The notes beneath the pieces were generated by a model that had not been told where the DNA came from, made no database searches, and saw nothing but the letters and a program-made list of their open reading frames with translations. Both the position numbers and the translations under genes were made by a program. From Bacillota bacterium (GTDB taxonomy: Bacteria > Bacillota > Clostridia > Christensenellales > Aristaeellaceae), in NCBI GenBank assembly GCA_023416655.1, contig JAEZHK010000053.1, forward strand, positions 1 through 26,233: 26,233 nucleotides of DNA, given 5' to 3'. Of the stretch, positions 15,367 through 21,787 are shown piece after piece; the stretch's first letter is position 1, and each line of letters begins with the position of its first letter.

Positions 15367-15892
15367 CAAGGCAACGCTCCGGGCGCGGATGCGCGCCTGC
15401 AGGGCCAGCGCGGACCCGTCGCTCTCGGAGCGCATCATGGAGCGCGTCACGGCGCTCAAGGCGTATGAAAGCGCGCGGACCGTGCTGTGCTACCATTCGG
15501 TGAGCGGCGAGGTGGACACGCTGGGGCTGATCGAGCGGATGCGCTCGGACGGCAAGACCGTGTGCCTCCCGGCAATCCTCTCAAAGGGCGTCATGGAGGC
15601 CCGGCGCATGGACTGCCTGGTCCCCGGGCCCTACGGCATCCCCTGCCCGGAGGGGCCGGTGGTCCCGCCGGAGGCAATCGACCTCATCCTCGTGCCGGGC
15701 CTGGCGTTTGACAAAGACTGCCAGCGCTTGGGGCTGGGCGGCGGCTACTACGACCGGTATCTGCCCAAATGCCGGGGGGAGAAGATCGGCCTCGCCTTCG
15801 ACTGTCAGGTGGTGGAGTGTCTGCCGCTCGCGGCGCACGACGCGCAGTTGGACATGCTGGCGACCGAATCGGCGCTGTACATCAAGCCGTGA
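15356..15892 (+). CDS. 5-formyltetrahydrofolate cyclo-ligase
   Basis: This 178-residue cytosolic enzyme uses ATP to convert 5-formyl-THF to 5,10-methenyl-THF, recycling an inhibitory folate. The family signature GLGGGYYDRYLP is clear, as are an N-terminal basic RARMRACRAS segment, the nucleotide/substrate stretch GKTVCLPAI and GIPCPEGP. I start it at ATG 15356, which overlaps the end of alr by 11 nt and implies coupled translation; a TTG one codon upstream is less likely. It is the last gene of the ACT-alr run. Length agrees with the family (about 180-200). Confidence 0.94.
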   Translation: MECDKATLRARMRACRASADPSLSERIMERVTALKAYESARTVLCYHSVSGEVDTLGLIERMRSDGKTVCLPAILSKGVMEARRMDCLVPGPYGIPCPEGPVVPPEAIDLILVPGLAFDKDCQRLGLGGGYYDRYLPKCRGEKIGLAFDCQVVECLPLAAHDAQLDMLATESALYIKP

Positions 15893-16038
15893 AAGGGTAT
15901 GCATTGGAAATCGGCGGGCGAAAAGCCAAAACTCTGGCCTGCCCGTGGCGATAGATTTCTCGTGCCGGCGGCTATGCTGTCGGACATCGGCTCCGGTAAA
16001 TAGGCTAAGCGGCCCCGAAGGGCCAAATTGGAGGAACC
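15893..16038. other. Structured intergenic region upstream of the membrane-protein gene
   Basis: Several potential stems occur: GAAATC near 15907 with GATTTC near 15954, enclosing GCGGGC/GCCCG; AGCCA/TGGCCT inside that loop; and GGCCC-CGAA-GGGCC at 16011-16024, ending 6 nt before the ribosome site GGAGG of the next gene. No promoter with good -35 and -10 boxes is visible. The last hairpin could modulate translation; that is inference. The 11-mer ATAGGCTAAGC just before it recurs right at the end of the gene (about 16904). Confidence 0.4.
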
Positions 16039-16905
16039 ATGCGGGAAGGATTCAAGTTCGGGCTGCGCACGCTGGGCAAGTATCTGGTACTGTTTCTGCT
16101 CAGCCTGATGTTCGTGGGCACCATGATCGGCCAGCTTTGGCTGCAGACGCTTCTGAACCTCGTATTCCTGGCGGGCTTCGCGCTGCTCACCTTCAGCGAG
16201 GCGGGTACGCTGGGCGAGCGCGCCGAGACGCTGCGCTTTAACCTGGAGGGCAAGCGCGCCGCGGGCGGGAAGAGCGATCCGGAGGCCGAGGCGAAAGCCT
16301 ACCGCCCCGCCACCGCCGTGATCGGCTTCTTCGTGGCCTCTGCGCCGCTTCTGATCATCGCGCTATTGAACCTTGCGTCGCTGCCCTCGAGCCCCCAGTC
16401 GCTGGACCCGGAGAACTTCGCGCTGGAAGCGACGGCCGCGCCTGAAGCCGCCGCCCAACCGGACGCGTCGGTTTTCCCGAACGTGACGGTCACGCCCGTC
16501 GCAGGCGTATTGCCCGAGGCGACGCCTGTAGTCGAAGCCGCCCTGCCAGCGGAAACGCCTGCCCCCAACGTCCTGCCGGAGGCAACGCCCGCCGCCGCTG
16601 CGCCGGAAGTTTCGCCCGCGCCGGAGGCCGAGACCCTGCCGCCGCCGAACGTCTTCAACACGGTGGCGCGGCTGGCGTTCTCGCCGTTCATCGCGCTTTA
16701 CGGGCTTCTGAACAAACAGCTGCTGCTTCTGTACATCCTGATGGTGCCGCTGTCCTTCTTCCTGCCCGCGTTCGCGCTGGCGGGCTACCTTCAGGGGCCG
16801 AAGCTGCGCCTCAAAAAGCTCGAGGCCATCAAAAAGGGCATCCGCGCCAAGAAGCGCAAGGAGCGCCAGGCGCGCAAACCCTCCGGACCGAAACCAGAGG
16901 TATAG
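16039..16905 (+). CDS. Membrane protein with an Ala/Pro-rich extracytoplasmic loop
   Basis: This 288-residue protein has ATG 16039 preceded by TTGGAGG. Hydrophobic segments lie at about residues 15-33, 35-52, 93-114, 208-224 and 228-250. The region between the third and fourth (about 118-205) is a low-complexity Ala/Pro/Glu/Thr stretch with the degenerate repeat VLPEATP (158-163 and 178-184), probably a disordered external linker. The C-terminus is very basic (KKGIRAKKRKERQARK), so it is most likely cytoplasmic, possibly touching nucleic acid or phospholipid head groups. I recognise no family. It appears to be a single gene between structured intergenic regions. Confidence 0.78.
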   Translation: MREGFKFGLRTLGKYLVLFLLSLMFVGTMIGQLWLQTLLNLVFLAGFALLTFSEAGTLGERAETLRFNLEGKRAAGGKSDPEAEAKAYRPATAVIGFFVASAPLLIIALLNLASLPSSPQSLDPENFALEATAAPEAAAQPDASVFPNVTVTPVAGVLPEATPVVEAALPAETPAPNVLPEATPAAAAPEVSPAPEAETLPPPNVFNTVARLAFSPFIALYGLLNKQLLLLYILMVPLSFFLPAFALAGYLQGPKLRLKKLEAIKKGIRAKKRKERQARKPSGPKPEV

Positions 16906-16955
16906 GCTAAGCCGCTCGGCATCTCCATGGACGTGGCGCTTTGCCTGATTCTCAC

Positions 16956-16989
16956 GGCAACAGCAGGAACCCTGGTTCCTGCTGTTGCC
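16956..16989. terminator. Perfect 16-bp hairpin between the membrane gene and rsmD
   Basis: GGCAACAGCAGGAACC (16956-16971) pairs without mismatch with GGTTCCTGCTGTTGCC (16974-16989). There is no T-tract on either side, and the rsmD -35 box begins 12 bp later. It probably ends or protects the upstream mRNA; an operator role is possible. Confidence 0.7.
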
Positions 16990-17001
16990 CCGGCATAAAC
17001 C

Positions 17002-17030
17002 TTGTCAGTCGGTAAAAACTATGCTATAAT
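17002..17030 (+). promoter_or_regulatory. Promoter of rsmD-coaD
   Basis: TTGTCA (17002-17007), 17-bp spacer, TATAAT (17025-17030), with TG at 17022-17023 making an extended -10. The leader to the rsmD ATG is very short (about 15 nt). Confidence 0.85.
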
Positions 17031-17052
17031 GCGCTAAACGGGTGGTGTGTGG

Positions 17053-17625
17053 ATGCGAATTATCGCCGGAGAGGCGCGGGGCCGGAAATTATACGCGCCG
17101 GAAGGCGTGGAAACGCGGCCCACCGCCGACCGGGTGCGGGAATCGCTCTACAACATCCTAGGCCGGAGGGTTCCCGGCGCGCGGGTTCTGGACCTCTTCG
17201 CGGGGTCCGGCGCGCTGGCGCTGGAGGCCATCAGCCGCGGCGCGGAATTCGCCGCGCTGTGCGACGTGAGCCGCGAGGCGGCGAAGGTGATCGAGCGCAA
17301 CATCGCCCTGATGCAATCGGAGGACAAAACGCTCTTCATCCGCGCGGACTGGCGCGAGGCGCTTGCAAGGCTCCGGGGCCACCGCTTTTCCCTCGTGTTT
17401 CTGGACCCACCCTACCGCATGATGTACGTATACGCGTCCGCGGCGTTGGGCCTCAAGGCCGAGGGCCTTCTGGAAGCGGACGCGGTCCTTGTGATGGAGC
17501 ACTCGGCGAAATCGCCGCTCGTCCTGCCCGATGGTTTTGAAATCTTCGACGAGCGCCGCTACGGAGAAACGAGCGTGGCGCTCATACGGGAGCAATATGA
17601 TCGCAGTCTACCCGGGCAGCTTTGA
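17053..17625 (+). CDS. rsmD: 16S rRNA (guanine(966)-N2)-methyltransferase
   Basis: This 190-residue enzyme methylates G966 of 16S rRNA with S-adenosylmethionine. The start ATG 17053 gives the family N-terminus MRIIAGEARGRKL; a GTG at 17047 is in frame but not conserved. The ribosome site (GGGTGG) is weak. The SAM-binding motif is VLDLFAGSGAL (residues 45-55) and the catalytic DPPY is at 118-121; TRPTADRVRES near the N-terminus is diagnostic for RsmD. The 3' end overlaps coaD by 29 nt, a very common rsmD-coaD arrangement. Confidence 0.95.
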   Translation: MRIIAGEARGRKLYAPEGVETRPTADRVRESLYNILGRRVPGARVLDLFAGSGALALEAISRGAEFAALCDVSREAAKVIERNIALMQSEDKTLFIRADWREALARLRGHRFSLVFLDPPYRMMYVYASAALGLKAEGLLEADAVLVMEHSAKSPLVLPDGFEIFDERRYGETSVALIREQYDRSLPGQL

Positions 17626-18079
17626 CCCGCCCACTGTCGGGCATCTGGACATCATCCGGCGCTCGGCGGCGCTTTTTGAGAAGGTCTTCGTGGCGGTTCT
17701 CGTAAACCCCATCAAGAAACCGATGCTCCCCGCCGAAACCCGGCGCGACCTCCTTTCGCGCTGTGCCGCGGCGCTTCCCAACGTGGAGGTGGTCGAGGAC
17801 AACGCGCTCCTCGCGGACGTGACGCGCCGCCTGGGCGCGGACTGCGTGGTCAAGGGCCTCCGCAGCGAGGCGGACTACGCGGCGGAACGGTCCGCCGCCG
17901 CCGCGATGCAGGCCATGTTCGGGCTGGAAACGCTGTTTTTGCCGTCCGACCCGGCCATCGACTACGTCAGCGCGTCGATCGCGCGTGAGATGATGGCGTT
18001 CGGTCGCGTCCCAAAGGGCCTTGTGCCCGACGAAATCCTGGACGATGTCATGGCCGCCTTCCGGGCGAAGAAGGGGTAA
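17597..18079 (+). CDS. coaD: Phosphopantetheine adenylyltransferase
   Basis: This 160-residue enzyme joins ATP and 4'-phosphopantetheine to dephospho-CoA, the penultimate step of CoA synthesis. ATG 17597 begins MIAVYPGSFDPPTVGH; the nucleotidyl-transferase TxGH motif is Thr13-Val-Gly15-His16. KGLRSEADYAAE matches the family's KGLR block, and DYVSASIARE near the C-terminus corresponds to the usual SSSxVRE motif with small changes. It has no separate ribosome site of note and lies 29 nt inside the end of rsmD, so translation is probably coupled. CoA supply also matters for the nearby aryl-CoA module, but no direct link is shown. Confidence 0.95.
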   Translation: MIAVYPGSFDPPTVGHLDIIRRSAALFEKVFVAVLVNPIKKPMLPAETRRDLLSRCAAALPNVEVVEDNALLADVTRRLGADCVVKGLRSEADYAAERSAAAAMQAMFGLETLFLPSDPAIDYVSASIAREMMAFGRVPKGLVPDEILDDVMAAFRAKKG

Positions 18080-18096
18080 TAAAGGGGATGGAACCT

Positions 18097-18750
18097 ATGG
18101 ATCGAGAACAGGAAAAGTTCTTCGAGGACGAGCGCAAGCCGCGCCAGCAGGCGGTCGAACAGCCGGCGGAGGGCAGTCAGCCCTTTGATTCCGACGACGA
18201 CCATACGTACCTGATGACCCTGCTGAACTACCTGCAGGACGCCATCGAGCACGGCAGCTCCGTGCCGCTGACCGGCAAGAGGCTGGTGGACGCCGGGATG
18301 TGCCTGGATATCATCAAGGACATCCGCGGGAATCTCCCCTTGGCCATCCAGTATGCCGAGCAGGTGATGCGCGACCGCGAACGGATCCTTTCGGGCGCCG
18401 AGCGCACTGCGGCCAGCAAGATCCAGAGCGCCGACGTGCGCGCCAACGCCGCGCTGGACGACGCGTCCATGCGCTCGCAGGAGATGCTGGAGCAGGCCGA
18501 GAGCCGTGCCGACAAGATCATCAAGGACGCCGAGATCCGCGCCCGCGCGATGATCGACCAACACGCCGTCACGATCGCCGCGCAGAACGAAGCCCGCGAG
18601 ATCGTCAACGAAGCTCGCGCCGAGGCCAGCGAGAAGCGGCTGGAGGCCAGCGCCTACAGCGAAAACCTGATGATCAACGTGGAGAAGGAGCTGCAGCGCG
18701 CCCAGGACATGATCCGCCAGCGCAGGCAGCAGCTGAACGCACAGCAATAA
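18097..18750 (+). CDS. Coiled-coil protein (DivIVA-like / V-ATPase subunit H-like annotation)
   Basis: This 217-residue soluble protein is mostly long helix. I start it at ATG 18097, 9 nt after AAAGGGG; an ATG at 18088 is in frame but would have its site further away. Residues 1-40 are charged and disordered, residues 45-95 form a small helical domain (DDDHTYLMTLLNYLQDAIEH), and residues about 95-210 are an Ala/Glu/Arg-rich coiled coil with heptads (ALDDASMRSQEMLEQAESRA). Homologues after coaD in Clostridia are often labelled as ATPase or DivIVA-like proteins because of composition alone. A scaffold role is plausible but unproven. It probably belongs to the rsmD-coaD operon. Confidence 0.82.
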   Translation: MDREQEKFFEDERKPRQQAVEQPAEGSQPFDSDDDHTYLMTLLNYLQDAIEHGSSVPLTGKRLVDAGMCLDIIKDIRGNLPLAIQYAEQVMRDRERILSGAERTAASKIQSADVRANAALDDASMRSQEMLEQAESRADKIIKDAEIRARAMIDQHAVTIAAQNEAREIVNEARAEASEKRLEASAYSENLMINVEKELQRAQDMIRQRRQQLNAQQ

Positions 18751-18753
18751 GGG

Positions 18754-18787
18754 GCGCAAAAAATCCCGCAAGCGGGCTTTTCTGCGC
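18754..18787 (+). terminator. Terminator after the coiled-coil gene
   Basis: CCCGC-AA-GCGGG (18765-18776) is nested in A-rich and T-rich arms (AAA/TTTT) and an outer GCGCA/TGCGC pair. The CTTTTCT after the inner stem serves as U-tract. It starts 3 nt after the stop codon. Confidence 0.82.
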
Positions 18788-18807
18788 ATGGGAAACCTGC
18801 GCGCGCC

Positions 18808-18918
18808 TATAATTCTCTGGAATTTCCGGGCGGCGCACTGACTGAAGGTATTGTTTCCGAAACCAACGTGCGCGCTGGTTTATGGAAACCGTTCCCGGCG
18901 CGCGGGTCGCCGGGAACG
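18808..18918. repeat. Dispersed three-hairpin repeat, family 2, copy B
   Basis: Second copy of the element at 13656-13765, in the same orientation. Hairpins: AATTC-TCTG-GAATT (18811-18824), ACCAACG-TGCG-CGCTGGT (18862-18879, one A-C mismatch) and CGTTCCCGGCG-7 nt-CGCCGGGAACG (18890-18918). Shared blocks with copy A include AATTCTCTGGAATTTCCGGGCG, TATGGAAAC and the loop end GGTCGCCGG. It lies between the 3' ends of the coiled-coil and histidine kinase genes, flanked by two terminators. Confidence 0.85.
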
Positions 18919-18978
18919 ATGAGAGCCTTGGAGTCGCCGAAGCCTGTGAACGCATCCCTTTCAGCGTCTGCAAAGAAG

Positions 18979-19016
18979 AAGCCGTCAAGCCGGGAATTCC
19001 GGTGCGACGGCTTTTT
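18979..19016. terminator. Terminator between family 2 copy B and the kinase gene
   Basis: AAGCCGTC (18979-18986) pairs with GACGGCTT (19006-19013), enclosing CCGG/CCGG, and is followed by TTTTT on the plus strand. On the minus strand it is followed by TTCTTCTTT, so it can also end the histidine kinase transcript, whose stop lies at 19037. Confidence 0.8.
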
Positions 19017-19036
19017 GCATGGAATGAGGGGTTCGG

Positions 19037-19915
19037 TCAAGGATTTTCAGTGGCTGTACTCTGCGCCGCCTTGGGCAGGAAACCGGAGAAGCGGGTGGCG
19101 GTTTGGTCCGAGGAGACTTCGATCCGCCCGCCGTAGGCTTCCATGATGTCCTTGACGATGTAGAGGCCCATGCCGCGCCCCTCACCGTGGGTGGTGGCGC
19201 CCTGCTCGAAGAGGTCGTCCATCAGTTCCTGCGGGATGGGCGGTCCGTCGTTTTCGACGGAGAATGTGTATTCCCTGAGCGTCTCGCCGATGGATATGGT
19301 GAGGTGCGCCCCGGCTTTCTCCTTCAGCGCGTCAAAGGCGTTGTCGATGATGTTGCCCAGCACCCGGCAAAGCTCCCAATCCGCCGCGGGCACGCCGTTC
19401 CAGGCGGACTGGGTTTCAAGCACAGCCTCGATATGCCGGGTCTGGCACTCCGACAGCTTGGCCGCCAGCAGCGCGTTGACCGCCGGGATCGACGTCTTGA
19501 GCGCCTTGCCCACCCGCTGGATGTCGCCGTACACGCGCTCGACGTATGCGCGCGCGTCGGCGTTCTCGCCCATGTCCAGAAGGCCAAACACCACCTGCAG
19601 GTGGTTCATGAAGTCGTGCCGCTGCGCGCGAAGCGTGCCGTTGAGCTCATTCACATGCGAGAGCGCGTCCTCCAGCATGTCGCTCTGGCGGTTCAGCTTC
19701 CTCGCGGCGAAGGCGTCGCGGATGTCCAGCGCCGCGCCCCAGACCACGATGAGCGCCAGACCGGAGAGCGCGGTCTGCTCCAGCACGCCGGAGAAGGCCA
19801 CGTCGCCCACGGCGATGGCCAGGATTGCAACCGAAAGCGCCGCGGCGATCTGCAGTGCGTTGATGACGATTGCGTAGACGGCGGTCTTGTCCAGTTCGAT
19901 GTGGCGCCTGCGCAT
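19037..19915 (-). CDS. Spo0B-type (GHKL) sensor histidine kinase, orphan
   Basis: This 292-residue protein has two N-terminal membrane segments (about 13-34 and 41-63) with almost no external loop, so it may sense a membrane or cytosolic signal. A coiled linker leads to the phosphoacceptor helix RHDFMNHLQ (His100, typical of the Spo0B/CitA/AgrC-like HPK group). The ATPase domain has the N box NIIDNAFDAL (188-197), ENDGPPIP as G1 and GRGMGLYIV (246-254) as G2. ATG 19915 is preceded by GGGGAGGGG. No response regulator gene is next to it, so the partner is elsewhere. It diverges from araD across a 139-bp gap with overlapping promoters. Confidence 0.92.
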   Translation of the reverse strand: MRRRHIELDKTAVYAIVINALQIAAALSVAILAIAVGDVAFSGVLEQTALSGLALIVVWGAALDIRDAFAARKLNRQSDMLEDALSHVNELNGTLRAQRHDFMNHLQVVFGLLDMGENADARAYVERVYGDIQRVGKALKTSIPAVNALLAAKLSECQTRHIEAVLETQSAWNGVPAADWELCRVLGNIIDNAFDALKEKAGAHLTISIGETLREYTFSVENDGPPIPQELMDDLFEQGATTHGEGRGMGLYIVKDIMEAYGGRIEVSSDQTATRFSGFLPKAAQSTATENP

Positions 19916-19953
19916 GGCGTAGCCCCTCCCCGACAGGATTTCCGGAGGGATTC

Positions 19954-19962
19954 AGTATACCA
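19954..19962 (-). promoter_or_regulatory. Extended -10 promoter of the histidine kinase gene
   Basis: On the minus strand TATACT (19954-19959) is preceded by TGG, an extended -10. No good -35 is seen; its position would fall on the araD -10 box at 19981. It sits about 39 bp upstream of the kinase ATG. Confidence 0.6.
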
Positions 19963-19977
19963 TACCGGTGAAAATTA

Positions 19978-19986
19978 TGCTATAAT
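19978..19986 (+). promoter_or_regulatory. Extended -10 promoter of araD
   Basis: TGC-TATAAT at 19978-19986 repeats the core ATGCTATAAT of the rsmD promoter. The expected -35 site (about 19958-19963, TACCAT) is a poor match and overlaps the divergent kinase -10 region. Confidence 0.75.
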
Positions 19987-20054
19987 ACCCTTACGACAGG
20001 AACGGGTTTCCATCACCGGAAACCCGAAAAACGATCCATAAGGAGGAACCCATC

Positions 20055-20759
20055 ATGCTGACGAAATTGAAGAAGCTGGTGTGCGACGCAAACCTGCTGT
20101 TGCCCAAGTACGGCCTGGTCACCTTCACCTGGGGCAACGTGTCCGCCATCGACCGCGAAAAGGGGCTGGTGGTCATCAAGCCCAGCGGCGTGGAGTACGA
20201 CGGGATGAAGCCCGAGCACATGGTGGTGGTGGACCTCGAGGGCAACCGCGTGGAGGGCGACTTGAACCCCTCCAGCGACACGCCCACCCACCTCGAACTC
20301 TACCGGCGCTTCGGCGGCCTGGGCGGCATCGTGCATACCCACTCCCGCTTCGCAACATCCTTTGCGCAGGCGGAACGGGAACTGCCCTGCCTGGGCACAA
20401 CCCACGCGGATTACTTCTACGGCAGCGTGCCGCTCACCCGCATGCTGACGCCCGAGGAGATTCATGAGGACTACGAGCTCAACACCGGCCGGGTGATCGT
20501 GGAGACCTTCGAAACCATGAACCTGGACCCGATGGCGACGCCCGCGGTGCTGGTTCGCAAGCACGGCCCGTTCGCCTGGGGCAAGAACGCCATGAAGGCG
20601 GTGGAGAACGCGGCGGTGCTGGAGGAGGTCGCCCACATGGCGTCCATCGCCCACCGGCTCAACGTCAACGTCGAGCCCGCGCCGCAGTCGGTCATGGACA
20701 AGCATTACTTCCGCAAGCACGGCGTGAACGCCTACTACGGCCAAGGTGAGCAACACTAG
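20055..20759 (+). CDS. araD: L-ribulose-5-phosphate 4-epimerase
   Basis: This 234-residue zinc enzyme converts L-ribulose 5-phosphate to D-xylulose 5-phosphate, feeding arabinose or similar sugars into the pentose phosphate pathway. ATG 20055 follows AGGAGG. It belongs to the class II aldolase/AraD family; metal ligands His94 and His96 (GIVHTHS) and His170 (KHGPFAWG) and Asp75 in PSSDTPTH align with E. coli AraD at an offset of one. TWGNVSAID, GTTHADYFYG and the C-terminal DKHYFRKHG...AYYGQ are AraD-specific and argue against fuculose aldolase. No araA or araB is in view, so it is unclear which sugar pathway it serves. Confidence 0.94.
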   Translation: MLTKLKKLVCDANLLLPKYGLVTFTWGNVSAIDREKGLVVIKPSGVEYDGMKPEHMVVVDLEGNRVEGDLNPSSDTPTHLELYRRFGGLGGIVHTHSRFATSFAQAERELPCLGTTHADYFYGSVPLTRMLTPEEIHEDYELNTGRVIVETFETMNLDPMATPAVLVRKHGPFAWGKNAMKAVENAAVLEEVAHMASIAHRLNVNVEPAPQSVMDKHYFRKHGVNAYYGQGEQH

Positions 20760-20780
20760 AGCAAGAAATACCGGTAGGGA

Positions 20781-20910
20781 GCGGCGCAGGATTTTCGTTC
20801 AAGACAAGGAGCCGAGGCGAAGGCGACTCTGCGAGATACGCCTTCCGCGTGAAATGCAGGCTACGTCAATCCGACAGCGACACAGTATTGGGCGAAAAGA
20901 CAAGCCGAGC
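20781..20910. repeat. Diverged family 1 repeat, copy 3
   Basis: The left end GCGGCGCAGGATTTT, the block CAAGGAGCCG and the right end GCGACACAG...GCGAAAAGA...GCCGAG match copies 1 and 2 in order, but the centre is different: it forms GAAGGCG (20819-20825) with CGCCTTC (20839-20845). Like the other copies it ends shortly (about 50 bp) before a plus-strand gene, here the PHP gene. Homology is likely but weaker than between copies 1 and 2. Confidence 0.6.
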
Positions 20911-20962
20911 ACTTCCGGGATTTCGGGGGAATGCGCTAACAAAACAGATTGGAATTTGACGC

Positions 20963-21787
20963 ATGTACGCAGACCTGCACATCCATTCGACCCACTCCGA
21001 CAGCTCGATGACGCCTGAGGGAATCGTGCGCGAGGCGCTCAAATACGGCGTGGGCCTGATCGCGGTCACTGACCACGAGCTCACCGTCGGCAGCCTTGAA
21101 ACCGAGCCCCTCGCCCTCGCGGCGGGGCTTGGTTTCCTGCGGGCCGCCGAGACAGAGTGCCTGGCGGACGGCCGCTTCCACCACCTGCTGGCCTACGGCG
21201 CGGACTTTTCAGAGCCCGCGTTCTCCGGGCTGCTGAAGGAAAACCGCCTGAAGCTGGACGAGATGAGCGTCGAACTGATCCGCAGGATGGCGCCGGAGTA
21301 CCCGCACCTGTCGCCGGAAGACTACGAGACCTACGAGCGCGACGCGAGGCTCGGCGGCTGGAAGGGCCTGGAGTACCTTTTGCGACGCGGCGTGACCCAG
21401 GGCATCCGGGACGGCATGCCGCTCTACAGGCAGTACGACGTCACCTACGAAGCCGCCGGGTTCCCGCCCATCGAGCGGACGATTGAAGCGATCCACCGGG
21501 CGGGAGGCCAGGCGGTGCTGGCCCACCCCTGGGCCACCGTGCCGCACCCGGACGAGGAAAGCTTTATCCAAACCGTCCATGCGCTTGTCGACCGGGGCCT
21601 CGACGGCGTGGAGTGCTACTACCCGCTGCACGCCCCGGAGATCACGAAGATGCTGCTCGAACTCTGCAAGGACCGGGACCTGATCGTCACCGCCGGGTCG
21701 GACTGCCACGGCAGCTTCGGCCGATCCCGGATCGGCCAGATGGACATCCCCGTCGAAGCGCTCCGGCTGAAAGGATTGAGAGCATGA
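20963..21787 (+). CDS. PHP-domain metal-dependent phosphoesterase
   Basis: This 274-residue cytosolic protein carries the PHP active-site residues: His6 and His8 (DLHIHST), Asp37-His38 (VTDHEL), Glu63/65, His73-74, His188 (LAHPW), His223, and Asp247-His249 (GSDCHG), which bind two or three metal ions. Stand-alone PHP proteins hydrolyse phosphate esters such as histidinol phosphate, nucleoside 3',5'-bisphosphates or short oligonucleotides. ATG 20963 has only a weak GGA site. The stop overlaps the next start (ATGA), so it is translated together with the fucose salvage enzyme, which hints at a sugar-phosphate or nucleotide-linked substrate; that is inference from context only. Confidence 0.92.
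   Translation: MYADLHIHSTHSDSSMTPEGIVREALKYGVGLIAVTDHELTVGSLETEPLALAAGLGFLRAAETECLADGRFHHLLAYGADFSEPAFSGLLKENRLKLDEMSVELIRRMAPEYPHLSPEDYETYERDARLGGWKGLEYLLRRGVTQGIRDGMPLYRQYDVTYEAAGFPPIERTIEAIHRAGGQAVLAHPWATVPHPDEESFIQTVHALVDRGLDGVECYYPLHAPEITKMLLELCKDRDLIVTAGSDCHGSFGRSRIGQMDIPVEALRLKGLRA

Noticed and set aside
12501..15459. Long antisense open frames opposite the second paaK and alr
   Set aside because: They mirror the codon structure of the sense genes and have no independent support.
20055..20759. L-fuculose-phosphate aldolase instead of AraD, given the nearby fucose enzyme
   Set aside because: Motifs and C-terminal tail follow AraD closely over the whole length, so the epimerase call is better.
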